Below, piece by piece: positions 42,553 through 51,161 of a stretch of 64,000 bases of DNA. Each line of letters starts with the position of its first letter. Within the stretch, counting starts at the first letter, position 1. The translations under genes and the position numbers were made by a program. The notes under the pieces were generated by a model. That model made no database searches and was not told where the DNA came from. It was given only the letters and a program-made list of their open reading frames with translations. This stretch comes from an uncultured Eubacterium sp. (GTDB lineage Bacteria > Bacillota > Clostridia > Lachnospirales > Lachnospiraceae): NCBI GenBank assembly GCA_934316925.1, contig CAKREC010000001.1, positions 72,316-136,315 on the forward strand, in the 5' to 3' direction.

Positions 42553-43446
42553 ATGAAAGATAAAAAACGATGGGGAAAGTTAGTTGAGACGTTTATTAAC
42601 TTTTTCAGCATTGTCGTAATGTTGTTTGCCTTTGCCTTTGCCGTAGCAAGGGAAGTGTCATGGCCGTTTATCATTATTGTTGCATTGGAGTGTCCATTAT
42701 GGGTGATCCTTGCGAAAAAGTTCTTTTGGGAAGATAAGCCGTGGGTTTCCTGGATCGTAAGAGGTGTAATATTGATCGGAGGCTATCTGGCGCTGTCGAT
42801 ATGTGTTTCCAAGCTGCCATATAACCGATGCTATCATTCAGTAGCAAAACAGTATTTTCAAGAAAATTTTGAGTCGAACTTTAAAAAAGACGGGATGTCA
42901 TATGTTGACACCGGGGATATTTCTACTCAGGTGATGGGAGATTATTCCAAGTTGACAGCTGTCGTATCCTACACAGAGGATGGAACGCAAAAAGATCAAA
43001 CAATGACGATCTATTTTGACCGTTTCGATGGCAAGTATTATAAAGATTTTGACGACTTAAAAACATATCGTGTGGGATATAGAAAGCAGTACAAGACATC
43101 GGATTTCCGCAATCGTTCATTTTTTGACACCGAGCAGGTGGAACAAAAAACTACAGCAATCGTGAACTGCCTTGCCACGGGAATGGAGGATGAATTTGTT
43201 CAATTCTTCTCGGAAGACGCTCAGGAGAATGCCAAAAAGATCTGGAGTGACTGGGAAAAAGCAAAGCAGGAGCAGGGTGTATATCAGGGAGAATCTGGAC
43301 GGACAAAAGATTGGAAAGTAGCAAACGATGCGGACTTTACACAGACGATGGTGATCTCTACCAATTTAGCATTTGAAAAGAAAACGATCGCTGTGAAAGT
43401 AGTATTAGATCAGGATCTGTGGATCGGATCCATGGAAATTTCTTAA
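42553..43446 (+). CDS. Membrane protein with extracytoplasmic C-terminal domain, unknown
   Basis: 297 residues with three N-terminal hydrophobic segments (about 15-35, 40-57 and 68-85) and then a 200-residue soluble domain, probably outside. The domain has two similar halves that look like DUF3887-type folds (YHSVAKQYFQENFESNFKKDG, then EQKTTAIVNCLATGMEDEFV), a pattern seen in proteins that sense or shield the cell surface. TAGGAGG precedes the ATG. Function unknown. It is followed by spmAB after 69 bases. Confidence 0.65.
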   Translation: MKDKKRWGKLVETFINFFSIVVMLFAFAFAVAREVSWPFIIIVALECPLWVILAKKFFWEDKPWVSWIVRGVILIGGYLALSICVSKLPYNRCYHSVAKQYFQENFESNFKKDGMSYVDTGDISTQVMGDYSKLTAVVSYTEDGTQKDQTMTIYFDRFDGKYYKDFDDLKTYRVGYRKQYKTSDFRNRSFFDTEQVEQKTTAIVNCLATGMEDEFVQFFSEDAQENAKKIWSDWEKAKQEQGVYQGESGRTKDWKVANDADFTQTMVISTNLAFEKKTIAVKVVLDQDLWIGSMEIS

Positions 43447-43515
43447 AGGCGTGAGTCATAAATTTCAAGATAAAAACATAAAGTAAAGGCAAAGAGAAAT
43501 GAGGAATTTGCCGAT

Positions 43516-44121
43516 ATGTTGAATCGATTGTGGGGATTTATGATTGTGCTTGGCATTGCCTATGCCGTTGGCACAGGGAGAATACAACAGGTGGGAACCG
43601 CAGCATTGGATTCGTCCAAAGAAGCTGTAACATTGTGCATTACCATGCTGGGTGTTATGAGTTTGTGGACAGGACTTATGAATATTGCAAAAAAAGCAGG
43701 AATCATTGACAGCCTGACAAAAGGGTTGTCACCGGTTCTTGCTTTTTTATTTCCCGGAGTGCCAAGAGATCATAAAGCCAATGAGTATATGGCGGCCAAT
43801 ATGATCAGCAACGTGCTGGGACTTGGCTGGGCAGCAACACCGGTGGGATTAAAGGCAATGGAAGAACTAAAACAGTTAAATCACAGCGGACACTGTGCCA
43901 GCGCAGATATGTGTACATTCCTGATCATCAACATATCGTCTTTACAATTGATCCCGGTTAATATTATTGCTTATCGCAGTCAGTACGGGTCGGTATCACC
44001 GACTTCGATTATTGGAATGGCACTTGTGGCAACCGTTGCGTCTACGGCAGCAGGGGTGTTGTTTTCAGTTGTTGCAAGAAAAATAGCAGGGAGACGACAA
44101 AAAGGGGAAGGGAGAGTATAA
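43516..44121 (+). CDS. spmA: Spore maturation protein A
   Basis: 201-residue membrane protein of the nucleoside-recognition (Gate) family. SpmA and SpmB are needed for spore-core dehydration in Bacillus and Clostridium; the mechanism is not known. Characteristic stretches are MLGVMSLWTGLMNIAKKAGI near 50-70 and NMISNVLGLGWAATPVGLKAMEEL near 100. Its stop codon is followed at once by the spmB ATG, so the pair is co-translated. Supports a sporulating host. Confidence 0.9.
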   Translation: MLNRLWGFMIVLGIAYAVGTGRIQQVGTAALDSSKEAVTLCITMLGVMSLWTGLMNIAKKAGIIDSLTKGLSPVLAFLFPGVPRDHKANEYMAANMISNVLGLGWAATPVGLKAMEELKQLNHSGHCASADMCTFLIINISSLQLIPVNIIAYRSQYGSVSPTSIIGMALVATVASTAAGVLFSVVARKIAGRRQKGEGRV

Positions 44122-44643
44122 ATGAATGTTCTTTATTGGATTTCTGACTGCATGATCCCGTTTGTCATTCTTTTTTTAGTGGGATATGGAATGGCAAAAA
44201 AGGTATCGATTTTTGACGAATTTATTGAAGGAGCAAAGGATGGATTTCTGACGGTGTATAAAATACTGCCAACGCTGATCGGGCTTATGGTCGGAGTGGG
44301 GATTCTGCGGGAGTCAGGAGCGATGGAGGCGATTGCCGGTCTGATCAAACCGGTTGTTACGATATTGCGTTTCCCTGGGGAATTAGTTCCGCTGTTTATT
44401 GTGAAAATGTTTTCCTCATCCGCGGCGACCGGGTTGTTGTTGGATGTTTACAAAACGTATGGAACCGATTCGTATCTGGGGACCCTTGCCTCTGTTTTGA
44501 TGAGTTGTTCCGAGACCATATTTTACACAATGAGCGTATATTTTATGACAGCAAAAGTAACCAAAACAAGATATACGTTAGCAGGGGCGCTGTTTGCAAC
44601 CTTTGTTGGGGCATGGATCAGCGTACTGCTTGTCAATCTATAG
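44122..44643 (+). CDS. spmB: Spore maturation protein B
   Basis: 173-residue membrane partner of SpmA with the same Gate-type fold: LPTLIGLMVGVGILRESGAMEAI near 50, and MFSSSAATGLLLDVYKTYGTDSYLG near 95, the latter typical of SpmB. No gap to spmA. No obvious terminator after the stop; the next promoter is at 44684. Confidence 0.9.
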   Translation: MNVLYWISDCMIPFVILFLVGYGMAKKVSIFDEFIEGAKDGFLTVYKILPTLIGLMVGVGILRESGAMEAIAGLIKPVVTILRFPGELVPLFIVKMFSSSAATGLLLDVYKTYGTDSYLGTLASVLMSCSETIFYTMSVYFMTAKVTKTRYTLAGALFATFVGAWISVLLVNL

Positions 44644-44683
44644 AATAAATATAAAAAAAGAATAAATAAACTATAAGAAATAA

Positions 44684-44712
44684 TTGAATTGTAAATATTT
44701 CTATGATAGAAT
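44684..44712 (+). promoter_or_regulatory. Promoter of the sensor kinase gene
   Basis: TTGAAT (44684-44689), 17-base spacer, TAGAAT (44707-44712), preceded by TGA giving an extended -10. Confidence 0.6.
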
Positions 44713-44763
44713 TTAATTTGTAGAAACTAGGGAAGTGTTTGGATTAAAGTACTTGGAGGATGT

Positions 44764-46410
44764 ATGATTAATTTTATTATTGGAATTAGTATTTCTTTTT
44801 TCTTCTTCCTGATTGGAATTACGGCAGTCGTAAAAGTGCGCAGTGAAGAAAGTGTGATTGAACGCAACCGGCTTCTGGGGCTGATCGAGGCAAGCAATGG
44901 ATTGTATTTTGAGTATGACCAGCAATATGACAATATTATCTGGTATGGTGGCGCCAAAGATGTTTTTCCGGTAAGCAGTGGTGATGTGACTCCGGTTCAG
45001 CTTGCACACCCGGATGATATTGAGAAGATGGAGGCGCAATACACCAATCTTCTGCGTGGCGGATGTCCTTATTATATTTACGTGAGATTGTTGGACAATC
45101 TGAATAAGTACCGATATTGCCGGTACCGGCTTCTTGCGATACGAAATGCGGCGGGAGTGATCGCGCGTACGATGGGGCTGATTTATGACATGGATGAACA
45201 GATCCGGAAAGAGAAATCTATGACGGAGCATCGGCATATATATCAGGAGGCAACCGAACTGGCTGCCGGGAATTATTATAAGATTGGCCATGTGGATCTA
45301 AAGACCGGGATCAGCCGTTATGTAAAACTGGATGAGCGAGAATTGCTTGGTATGAAACAGTACACGGGAGAAGATTACCATATGGCAGAGATTACATATG
45401 ATGATCTGCTGGATTATATTACGACGAATTATATACACCCGGACGATGCAAAGAAGTACCGTTACCTGTTTTCGCTGGAGAACATGCGCTATCAGTTTCA
45501 ACATGGACAGACCGAGCTCCGTATGATCTACCGCAGAAAAAAAGATGCCGATGCGGATTTGCCATACCGGCTGACACAGGCGAGGTATATTGCCTGTGGG
45601 GAAGAAGAGAAATGGGAATCGGTGATGCTTTATATTGAGGACATTCATGATCGTGAAGCGCAACAGGAAAAGTATCGAATACAGTTGGAACAGGCAATGG
45701 CAGTAAAAGATGAATGTCTGGAGTATCTCACGGATGATGTACCAACTTCATTGAACCAGATGACGGTGTTTCAGAAACTGGGACTGCAGGCAGTGGAAAA
45801 AGGTGACGAGAGTAAGAGCGCAGCATTTATTGCGAAGGCAAATGAGGCGGCTAAGGAACTTATGGTTATGTTGTCTGACATATCGGTGTATCATAAGATC
45901 CAGAGCGAAAGTATGCAGTTTCAAGAGCGGTCTTTCAGCATTAACCAGCTTTCGGATATGTGCTATGATTATGCGAATTATCTGATTGCCGGTAAGATGA
46001 TCTCGTATATGTGGGTTGGAGAACTCGACGGTGTATATAAGGGAGATCAGAAACGGTTGAGTCAGGTGGCATTCAACCTCATTGAAAATGCTGTCAAACA
46101 CAACAGGATGGGTGGAAGCATACGGATCGAGGCAGAGCAGAAAGCGTTTGATGATAAAAACGATCAGTTTACGCTTGTCATTAAGGATACGGGGATTGGC
46201 ATGACAAAAGAGGAACAAGAAAATCTGTTCCAGCCGTTTATCCGTAAAGAAAGTGGAAATCATCTCAAACGATTTTCGAACAGTCTGGGGCTGTTTGTTT
46301 CCAAACACGTCATTGATGAAATCGGTGGGAAGATTGATGTGGAGAGTGCCAGAAATCAGGGCACGAAAGTTACTGTACAGTTTTGTTTGCAGCGGGCGAA
46401 TGCAAGCTGA
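44764..46410 (+). CDS. Sensor histidine-kinase-like protein without phosphoacceptor histidine
   Basis: 548-residue protein with one N-terminal transmembrane helix (2-24), two PAS-like regions (about 38-145 and 160-305), and a C-terminal HATPase domain with intact N box (NLIENAVKHN near 440), G1 box (DTGIGM near 476) and G2 box (NSLGLFVSKHV). In the dimerisation segment (about 317-333) the place of the SH[ED]xRTPLN motif reads TDDVPTSLNQM, so the phosphoacceptor histidine is replaced by aspartate. No response regulator gene is adjacent. It may signal through dimerisation with another kinase or bind ATP for another purpose. Confidence 0.8.
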   Translation: MINFIIGISISFFFFLIGITAVVKVRSEESVIERNRLLGLIEASNGLYFEYDQQYDNIIWYGGAKDVFPVSSGDVTPVQLAHPDDIEKMEAQYTNLLRGGCPYYIYVRLLDNLNKYRYCRYRLLAIRNAAGVIARTMGLIYDMDEQIRKEKSMTEHRHIYQEATELAAGNYYKIGHVDLKTGISRYVKLDERELLGMKQYTGEDYHMAEITYDDLLDYITTNYIHPDDAKKYRYLFSLENMRYQFQHGQTELRMIYRRKKDADADLPYRLTQARYIACGEEEKWESVMLYIEDIHDREAQQEKYRIQLEQAMAVKDECLEYLTDDVPTSLNQMTVFQKLGLQAVEKGDESKSAAFIAKANEAAKELMVMLSDISVYHKIQSESMQFQERSFSINQLSDMCYDYANYLIAGKMISYMWVGELDGVYKGDQKRLSQVAFNLIENAVKHNRMGGSIRIEAEQKAFDDKNDQFTLVIKDTGIGMTKEEQENLFQPFIRKESGNHLKRFSNSLGLFVSKHVIDEIGGKIDVESARNQGTKVTVQFCLQRANAS

Positions 46411-46435
46411 TGTAAAATAAGAAAGTCGTTATAAA

Positions 46436-46891
46436 TCATATTATTGTACCGGAGTCAGCACCAAGAAGAGGCAGTCCATAACGGTGCAGCTCATCATTAA
46501 TGTGGGAGATATCAAAATCTTCATGATTGATATAGGTTGCGATGATGATGTCACGGGTATCTTTTGCGTATAATTCACGATGGTGATAATTTTCCAGGAT
46601 CCGTCTTGTAGATTTCACGTTCATTTTCGATGCGAGGCATAAAATGAGCAGAATGTCACGGGACGGATTCTTTTTTGTGCCATTTAAAATATCATATACA
46701 TAGGAGCGGGAAATCAGACCGTTGCAGTTTTTGACAATGGACGAAACGGGAATGTCATGAGCGGCAATATATTCTGAAAAAATCGAAAGGTTTTGCTCGG
46801 TGGATCCGAACTGCCGGATGTAATGATCCATGTCATGCTTATCCAGGTTTTCGAGAATGTTGAGTAATTCGGTTGTAGGCTTTTCTTTCAT
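46436..46891 (-). CDS. HTH-type regulator-like protein, unknown
   Basis: 151-residue protein with a helix-turn-helix-like segment SRSYVYDILNGTKKNPSRDILL near 60-82, an XRE-type layout but with a long C-terminal half. It starts with a ribosome site AAGGACAG upstream and is divergent from the Ser/Thr kinase gene with an 80-base gap, so the two probably share a control region. A similar HTH/kinase pairing is seen in other Lachnospiraceae; the link is inferred from position. Confidence 0.6.
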   Translation of the reverse strand: MKEKPTTELLNILENLDKHDMDHYIRQFGSTEQNLSIFSEYIAAHDIPVSSIVKNCNGLISRSYVYDILNGTKKNPSRDILLILCLASKMNVKSTRRILENYHHRELYAKDTRDIIIATYINHEDFDISHINDELHRYGLPLLGADSGTII

Positions 46892-46970
46892 TGCGGTCTG
46901 TCCTTTCCAACTTTGTTAATCTGTTGTATGATAATATCACAGGAAATAAAAAAGGACAAGGTGGAAGTCT

Positions 46971-48062
46971 ATGACACTGGAAGAGAAATATGAGTTGTCA
47001 AAGTATCAGGATCTGATCCAAATTGACGACGAAAAAGAAGTGTGGCTGGTCTGGCATAAGGAGCAGGGTGGTCTGTATATCAAAAAGAAGCTGGCATGGT
47101 ACAATCAGGGTGTGTATGAACGGCTTTGGCGGGGGAAGTGGAGAGACGTCCCTAAGATATACTTGTGCGTAAAAGAAGCGGGAGAGCTTATTGTCATCGA
47201 AGAATATATCCATGGAATCTCGCTGGAAAAAAGACTGGAGCAGCAGGGTTGCCTGTCAGAGGAAGAAGTAGCAGAGATCATGATCGAAGTCTGTCGTATT
47301 TTGCAACAGTTTCATGGGGCGGATCCGGCTATGATACATCGGGATATCAAACCATCGAATATTATGATTTCACAGGATGGCAAGGTAAAATTAATCGATT
47401 TCAATGCGGCAAGAGAAAATCTGGGGGAAAAAGAAGAAGATACCCGTCTGATGGGAACCCGCAAATTTGCAGCTCCGGAGCAGTATGGCTTTGGGCAGTC
47501 CGATGCCAGAGCGGATATTTATGGAATGGGGATCACCATGAAATACCTGCTGACGGGAAATTTAGACAGCAAAGAAAAGTATTCCGGATGGCTGTCGCCG
47601 ATCATGCAAAAATGTACGGCATTGGACAAGGAAAAGCGTTATCCGTCTGTTATGGAGCTGCAAAAAGATCTGAGAAAAGGGTGTGAAGAGAAAACGGATA
47701 CGACACCGGAACCGTTGTATCCGCCAAATGAAAATCTTCCGGTTGGATTTCGGAGCGGAAGTCTGGGAAAGATGGCACTGGCAACATTTGGCTATGTGCT
47801 GGGTGGATGTGCCTGCTTATTTATGACTATTGATGATAAAACTCATGCCATTGTTGGCGTGGAGTTGTGGATGTACCGGATCGCAGCACTGATCTGTTTT
47901 CTGGGAGCCGTAATTTTTCTTGGCAACTACAAAAATGTTCGATATAAGCTCCCGTTTATGAAAGGGAAAAAATGGCTGCACGTAATTCTCACACCGGTAT
48001 ATTTATTTTTGTATTTCTGTCTGATCGTTCTGCTGCTGGCGATTTTATTGACAATAGGATAA
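46971..48062 (+). CDS. Membrane-anchored Ser/Thr protein kinase
   Basis: 363-residue Hanks-type kinase. The catalytic loop is HRDIKPSN at about residue 123-130 and the metal motif is IDFN at 143 (Asn instead of the usual Gly of DFG), followed by APEQYGFGQSDARADIYGMG, the APE and F-helix regions. The N-lobe is short and lacks an obvious glycine-rich loop; the likely ATP-binding lysine is in YIKKKL near 37. Three hydrophobic segments close the protein (about 265-285, 302-320 and 335-360); no PASTA domain. Divergent from the HTH gene. Confidence 0.82.
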   Translation: MTLEEKYELSKYQDLIQIDDEKEVWLVWHKEQGGLYIKKKLAWYNQGVYERLWRGKWRDVPKIYLCVKEAGELIVIEEYIHGISLEKRLEQQGCLSEEEVAEIMIEVCRILQQFHGADPAMIHRDIKPSNIMISQDGKVKLIDFNAARENLGEKEEDTRLMGTRKFAAPEQYGFGQSDARADIYGMGITMKYLLTGNLDSKEKYSGWLSPIMQKCTALDKEKRYPSVMELQKDLRKGCEEKTDTTPEPLYPPNENLPVGFRSGSLGKMALATFGYVLGGCACLFMTIDDKTHAIVGVELWMYRIAALICFLGAVIFLGNYKNVRYKLPFMKGKKWLHVILTPVYLFLYFCLIVLLLAILLTIG

Positions 48063-48066
48063 AAAT

Positions 48067-48082
48067 TCCGCTGCGCAGCGGA
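48067..48082. repeat. 16-bp perfect palindrome downstream of the kinase gene
   Basis: TCCGCTGCGCAGCGGA reads the same on both strands. As RNA it forms a 6-bp hairpin with a GCGC loop, but no T tract follows, so termination is doubtful. It begins 5 bases after the kinase stop codon. Confidence 0.5.
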
Positions 48083-48154
48083 CGAAATGTACCTTCCAAC
48101 ACGGTAAAATAATGGAAACGAACCCAGTTAATACACGATGGAGGTACAGGGAAA

Positions 48155-48724
48155 ATGGAAAAGGAAAAGAAAAAAGGCAAATTAAAGTGGGTCATTATTG
48201 CGATTGTTGCGGTTGTCGTTGTTTTTGCAATTGCGAGTGGTGGTGATGACGACAGCGATGAGGTAGCAAAGAAAACCGGTCAGGTAAAGACCGAACAGAC
48301 CTCATCCGATGCGAAAGAGGATAATAAATCGGAATCCGAAGAAAAATCAGAGTTTAAAGTGGGAGATGTTGTGGAAACTTCAGATCTGAAGATCAGTTAT
48401 CTTTCAGCGAAGAAATATAAAACGGATAATGAATTTATGCAGCCAAAGAAGGGGAATGTTTACTATCGAATGCAGTTTGAATTTGAAAACATTGGGGACT
48501 CGGATGAGAGCGTGACATCACTGGCAGACTGGGAGTGTTATGCAGACGGCTATTCGGTAGAACAGCAATATTTTGATGAAGATGAGTTGGATGGCAATCT
48601 GTCTCCCGGGAAAAAAGCCAAAGGCAGCGTGTACTTCGAAGTGCCAAAAGATGCAAAGGAAATTAAGCTGGAATATGAAACGGAGTTCTGGTCTAGCAAG
48701 AAAATTGTGTTCGTTGTAAAATAA
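48155..48724 (+). CDS. DUF4352-like membrane-anchored protein
   Basis: 189-residue protein with a lysine-rich cytoplasmic tail, one transmembrane helix at 11-27, an acidic serine-rich spacer (30-66), and a beta-sandwich domain of the DUF4352 type (FKVGDVVETSDLKISYLSAKK, then FENIGDSDESVTSLADWECY and LSPGKKAKGSVYFEVPKDAK). DUF4352 proteins are common as antigen-like exported proteins of Firmicutes. GGAGG lies upstream of the ATG. Function unknown. Confidence 0.75.
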   Translation: MEKEKKKGKLKWVIIAIVAVVVVFAIASGGDDDSDEVAKKTGQVKTEQTSSDAKEDNKSESEEKSEFKVGDVVETSDLKISYLSAKKYKTDNEFMQPKKGNVYYRMQFEFENIGDSDESVTSLADWECYADGYSVEQQYFDEDELDGNLSPGKKAKGSVYFEVPKDAKEIKLEYETEFWSSKKIVFVVK

Positions 48725-48738
48725 CCCGGCGTGTTATG

Positions 48739-48767
48739 TTGACAGATGGTGGCATGGATCATACAAT
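48739..48767 (+). promoter_or_regulatory. Promoter of folA
   Basis: TTGACA (48739-48744), 17-base spacer, TACAAT (48762-48767), about 21 bases before the ATG at 48789. Confidence 0.75.
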
Positions 48768-48788
48768 AATCACGAAAGAGAGGTTATT

Positions 48789-49250
48789 ATGATTCATATC
48801 ATTGTGGCAATGGCAAAAAATCGTGTGATCGGTCGGAATGGCAGGATCCCATGGGATATTCCGGAAGACCGGGAACACTTTAAAACACTGACGATGGGGC
48901 ATATCATGGTGATGGGACGAAGAACATTTGAAGAGATCGGCGTCGCACTGCCGGGACGGATCACATATGTAGTATCCGGGACGGCAGATTTTACAGGGGA
49001 AAATCTTTACACGGTTTCTTCGATAGAAGAAGTGCTTCAAAAGGAAAAGGGAAACGATATATTTATCTGTGGAGGCGCCCGGATGTATGAAGAAGCATTG
49101 GCGTATGCGGATCGGATGCACATTACACAGATTCATGAGGAATACGAGGGAGATACATATTTCCCAGACTATCCGGCAGAGCGTTGGATTGAATCCGGGC
49201 GGGAGGACAAAGAAAAATATTCATTTATAGAACTTGAGGTTCGTTCTTAA
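48789..49250 (+). CDS. folA: Dihydrofolate reductase
   Basis: 153-residue enzyme that reduces dihydrofolate with NADPH. The conserved start IHIIVAMAKNRVIGRNGRIPWDIPEDREHF contains the substrate-loop tryptophan and the catalytic Asp27-equivalent; MVMGRRTFEEIG near 36-47 and ICGGARMYEEAL near 88-99 are the NADPH-binding regions. Own promoter and terminator make it a single-gene unit. A thymidylate synthase gene is not in the window. Confidence 0.93.
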   Translation: MIHIIVAMAKNRVIGRNGRIPWDIPEDREHFKTLTMGHIMVMGRRTFEEIGVALPGRITYVVSGTADFTGENLYTVSSIEEVLQKEKGNDIFICGGARMYEEALAYADRMHITQIHEEYEGDTYFPDYPAERWIESGREDKEKYSFIELEVRS

Positions 49251-49270
49251 TTTCATAAGGGAAAGAAAAG

Positions 49271-49309
49271 AAAGTAATGTTTTTGCGTTTGTGAAAACAT
49301 TACTTTTTT
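49271..49309 (+). terminator. Terminator of folA
   Basis: AAAGTAATGTTTT (49271-49283) pairs with AAAACATTACTTT (49294-49306), followed by T tract. Confidence 0.85.
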
Positions 49310-49420
49310 CATATTCTTTACAATTGCGCGGTTTTGCATTTTACATTTGATTTCTAAAATGAGCATTGTAATCAAGAAAAAAACAAAAAACGATGTTATC
49401 AGATTTAGGAGGAAAAGGAA

Positions 49421-50308
49421 ATGAAAAAGACAAAGAAAATGTTGGCCGTAATGGCAATTGGAGTGTTGACACTGGGAACGCTTACCGGATGTGGAGCGAA
49501 AGACAGTGCAGATGGAAGTGGGAAAGCTTCGGCAGAGATTTCGGTAGTATCCCGTGAAGAGGGATCCGGAACAAGAGGAGCTTTCGTGGAATTGTTCGGC
49601 GTGGAAGACAAAGACAGTGATGGAAACAAAACCGATATGACAACCGTAGAGGCGAATATTTCCAACAGTACAGAGGTTGTTATGACAACCGTAGCCGGCG
49701 ATGCCAATGCAATCGGATATTGTTCATTGGGTTCCTTAAATAATTCGGTAAAAGCATTGAAGATTGATGGCGTAGAGCCGACGGTAGAAAACATCAACAA
49801 TGGAAGCTACAAAATCTCCCGCCCATTTAACATTGCAACAAAGGGAATCGTAAGTGACATTGCACAGGACTTTATCAACTACATACTTAGTGCAGAGGGA
49901 CAGAAGATTGTAGAAGATAACGGCTATATCAAAGCTGCGGAAGCAGACGCATTCAAGAGCAATGGCGCGAAAGGCAAGATTGTAATTGACGGTTCTTCTT
50001 CTGTATATCCGGTAATGGAAAAACTGGTAGAAGCTTACAAAGCAGTAAACGCAGATGCAGATATTGAATTGCAGGAAAGCGATTCCACATCAGGAATGAC
50101 AGCGGCAATGGATGGAACCTGCGACATCGGAATGGCATCCCGTGAGCTGAAAGACAGCGAGACAGCAGGCGGATTGACCTCTACCGTGATCGCAAAAGAC
50201 GGAATCGTAGTTATTGTAAATAAAGACAATACTGTATCAGATCTGACACCGGCACAGGTAAATGACATCTTCCGGGGAAATGTAACAGACTGGAGCGAAG
50301 TTCAGTAA
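49421..50308 (+). CDS. pstS: Phosphate-binding lipoprotein PstS, circularly permuted
   Basis: 295-residue lipoprotein (Cys24 in LTGC) that captures phosphate for the Pst ABC transporter. The domain order is rotated compared with usual PstS. After the signal, residues 40-178 are the part usually found at the C-terminus (ISVVSREEGSGTRGAF, then GYCSLGSLNNSVKALKIDGVEPT in two pieces, LSAEGQKIVEDNGYI). Residues 185-295 are the part normally at the N-terminus (GKIVIDGSSSVYPVMEK, CDIGMASRELK, TVIAKDGIVVIVNKD), ending at TDWSEVQ where a usual protein passes into VVSREEGSGT. Both lobes are complete. GGAGGAAAAG precedes the ATG. Confidence 0.85.
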   Translation: MKKTKKMLAVMAIGVLTLGTLTGCGAKDSADGSGKASAEISVVSREEGSGTRGAFVELFGVEDKDSDGNKTDMTTVEANISNSTEVVMTTVAGDANAIGYCSLGSLNNSVKALKIDGVEPTVENINNGSYKISRPFNIATKGIVSDIAQDFINYILSAEGQKIVEDNGYIKAAEADAFKSNGAKGKIVIDGSSSVYPVMEKLVEAYKAVNADADIELQESDSTSGMTAAMDGTCDIGMASRELKDSETAGGLTSTVIAKDGIVVIVNKDNTVSDLTPAQVNDIFRGNVTDWSEVQ

Positions 50309-50318
50309 GGAGAACGAT

Positions 50319-51161
50319 ATGAAAGAAAAGGCAATGAAGTTTGTATTCTTAGCTGCCGCGTGCGTATCCATTCTGGCTGTTGCCTTAATCTGTATCTTTC
50401 TTTTTGCAAACGGAATACCCGCTATGAAGGAAATAGGGGTATTCCGTTTCTTGGGAGGCAGAAGCTGGAAACCGGGAAGCAATCAGTTCGGAATACTTCC
50501 GATGATCTTAGGAAGTATCTATGTGACAGCGGGAGCACTGGTTATCGGAGTGCCAATCGGCATTCTGACAGCTGTATTTATGGCAAGATTTTGCCCGAAA
50601 AAATTGTATAAGCCAATAAAAACAGGTGTCGATCTTCTGGCTGGTATTCCATCGGTCGTATATGGATTCTTTGGATTGTGCGTATTGGTTCCCATGGTAA
50701 GAACCTGGTTTGGCGGAAATGGAAACAGTATTCTCACAGCATCAATCTTGCTGGGAATGATGATACTGCCAACGATCATTGAGACATCAGAGGCTTCCAT
50801 CCGGGCAATCTCGGATAAATATTATCAGGGTTCACTGGCACTGGGAGCAACCCATGAGCGCAGCGTATACTGTGTTGTTGTGCCGGCAGCGAAATCCGGT
50901 ATTATGGCGGGTGTGATCCTTGGTGTAGGCCGCGCGATCGGAGAAACGATGGCAGTTATCATGGTCGCAGGAAATCAGGCTCGGATTCCAAGTGGAATTT
51001 TAAAAGGAGTTCGTACCCTCACCGCAAATATTGTTATGGAGATGGGATATGCACAGGATCTTCACAGAGAAGCATTGATCGCAACAGGAGTTGTTTTGTT
51101 TGTATTTATTCTTATGATCAATCTGTTGTTTTCTATTTTGAGAAAAAGGACGGTGGAGTAA
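50319..51161 (+). CDS. pstC: Phosphate ABC transporter permease PstC
   Basis: 280-residue inner membrane permease with six hydrophobic segments and the binding-protein-dependent permease (EAA) loop near GATHERSVYCVVVPAAKSGIMAGVILGVGRAIGET. It also has the family stretch LAGIPSVVYGFFGL near 105. Ten bases after pstS, with AAGGAGA before the ATG; its stop is immediately followed by pstA. Confidence 0.92.
   Translation: MKEKAMKFVFLAAACVSILAVALICIFLFANGIPAMKEIGVFRFLGGRSWKPGSNQFGILPMILGSIYVTAGALVIGVPIGILTAVFMARFCPKKLYKPIKTGVDLLAGIPSVVYGFFGLCVLVPMVRTWFGGNGNSILTASILLGMMILPTIIETSEASIRAISDKYYQGSLALGATHERSVYCVVVPAAKSGIMAGVILGVGRAIGETMAVIMVAGNQARIPSGILKGVRTLTANIVMEMGYAQDLHREALIATGVVLFVFILMINLLFSILRKRTVE

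Noticed and set aside
49310..49420. Possible Pho box (TTTACA-like repeats) upstream of pstS
   Set aside because: Two TTTACA-like words occur, but they are 23 bases apart and the word that should lie between them is poor. Not enough to call a PhoP/PhoB site.
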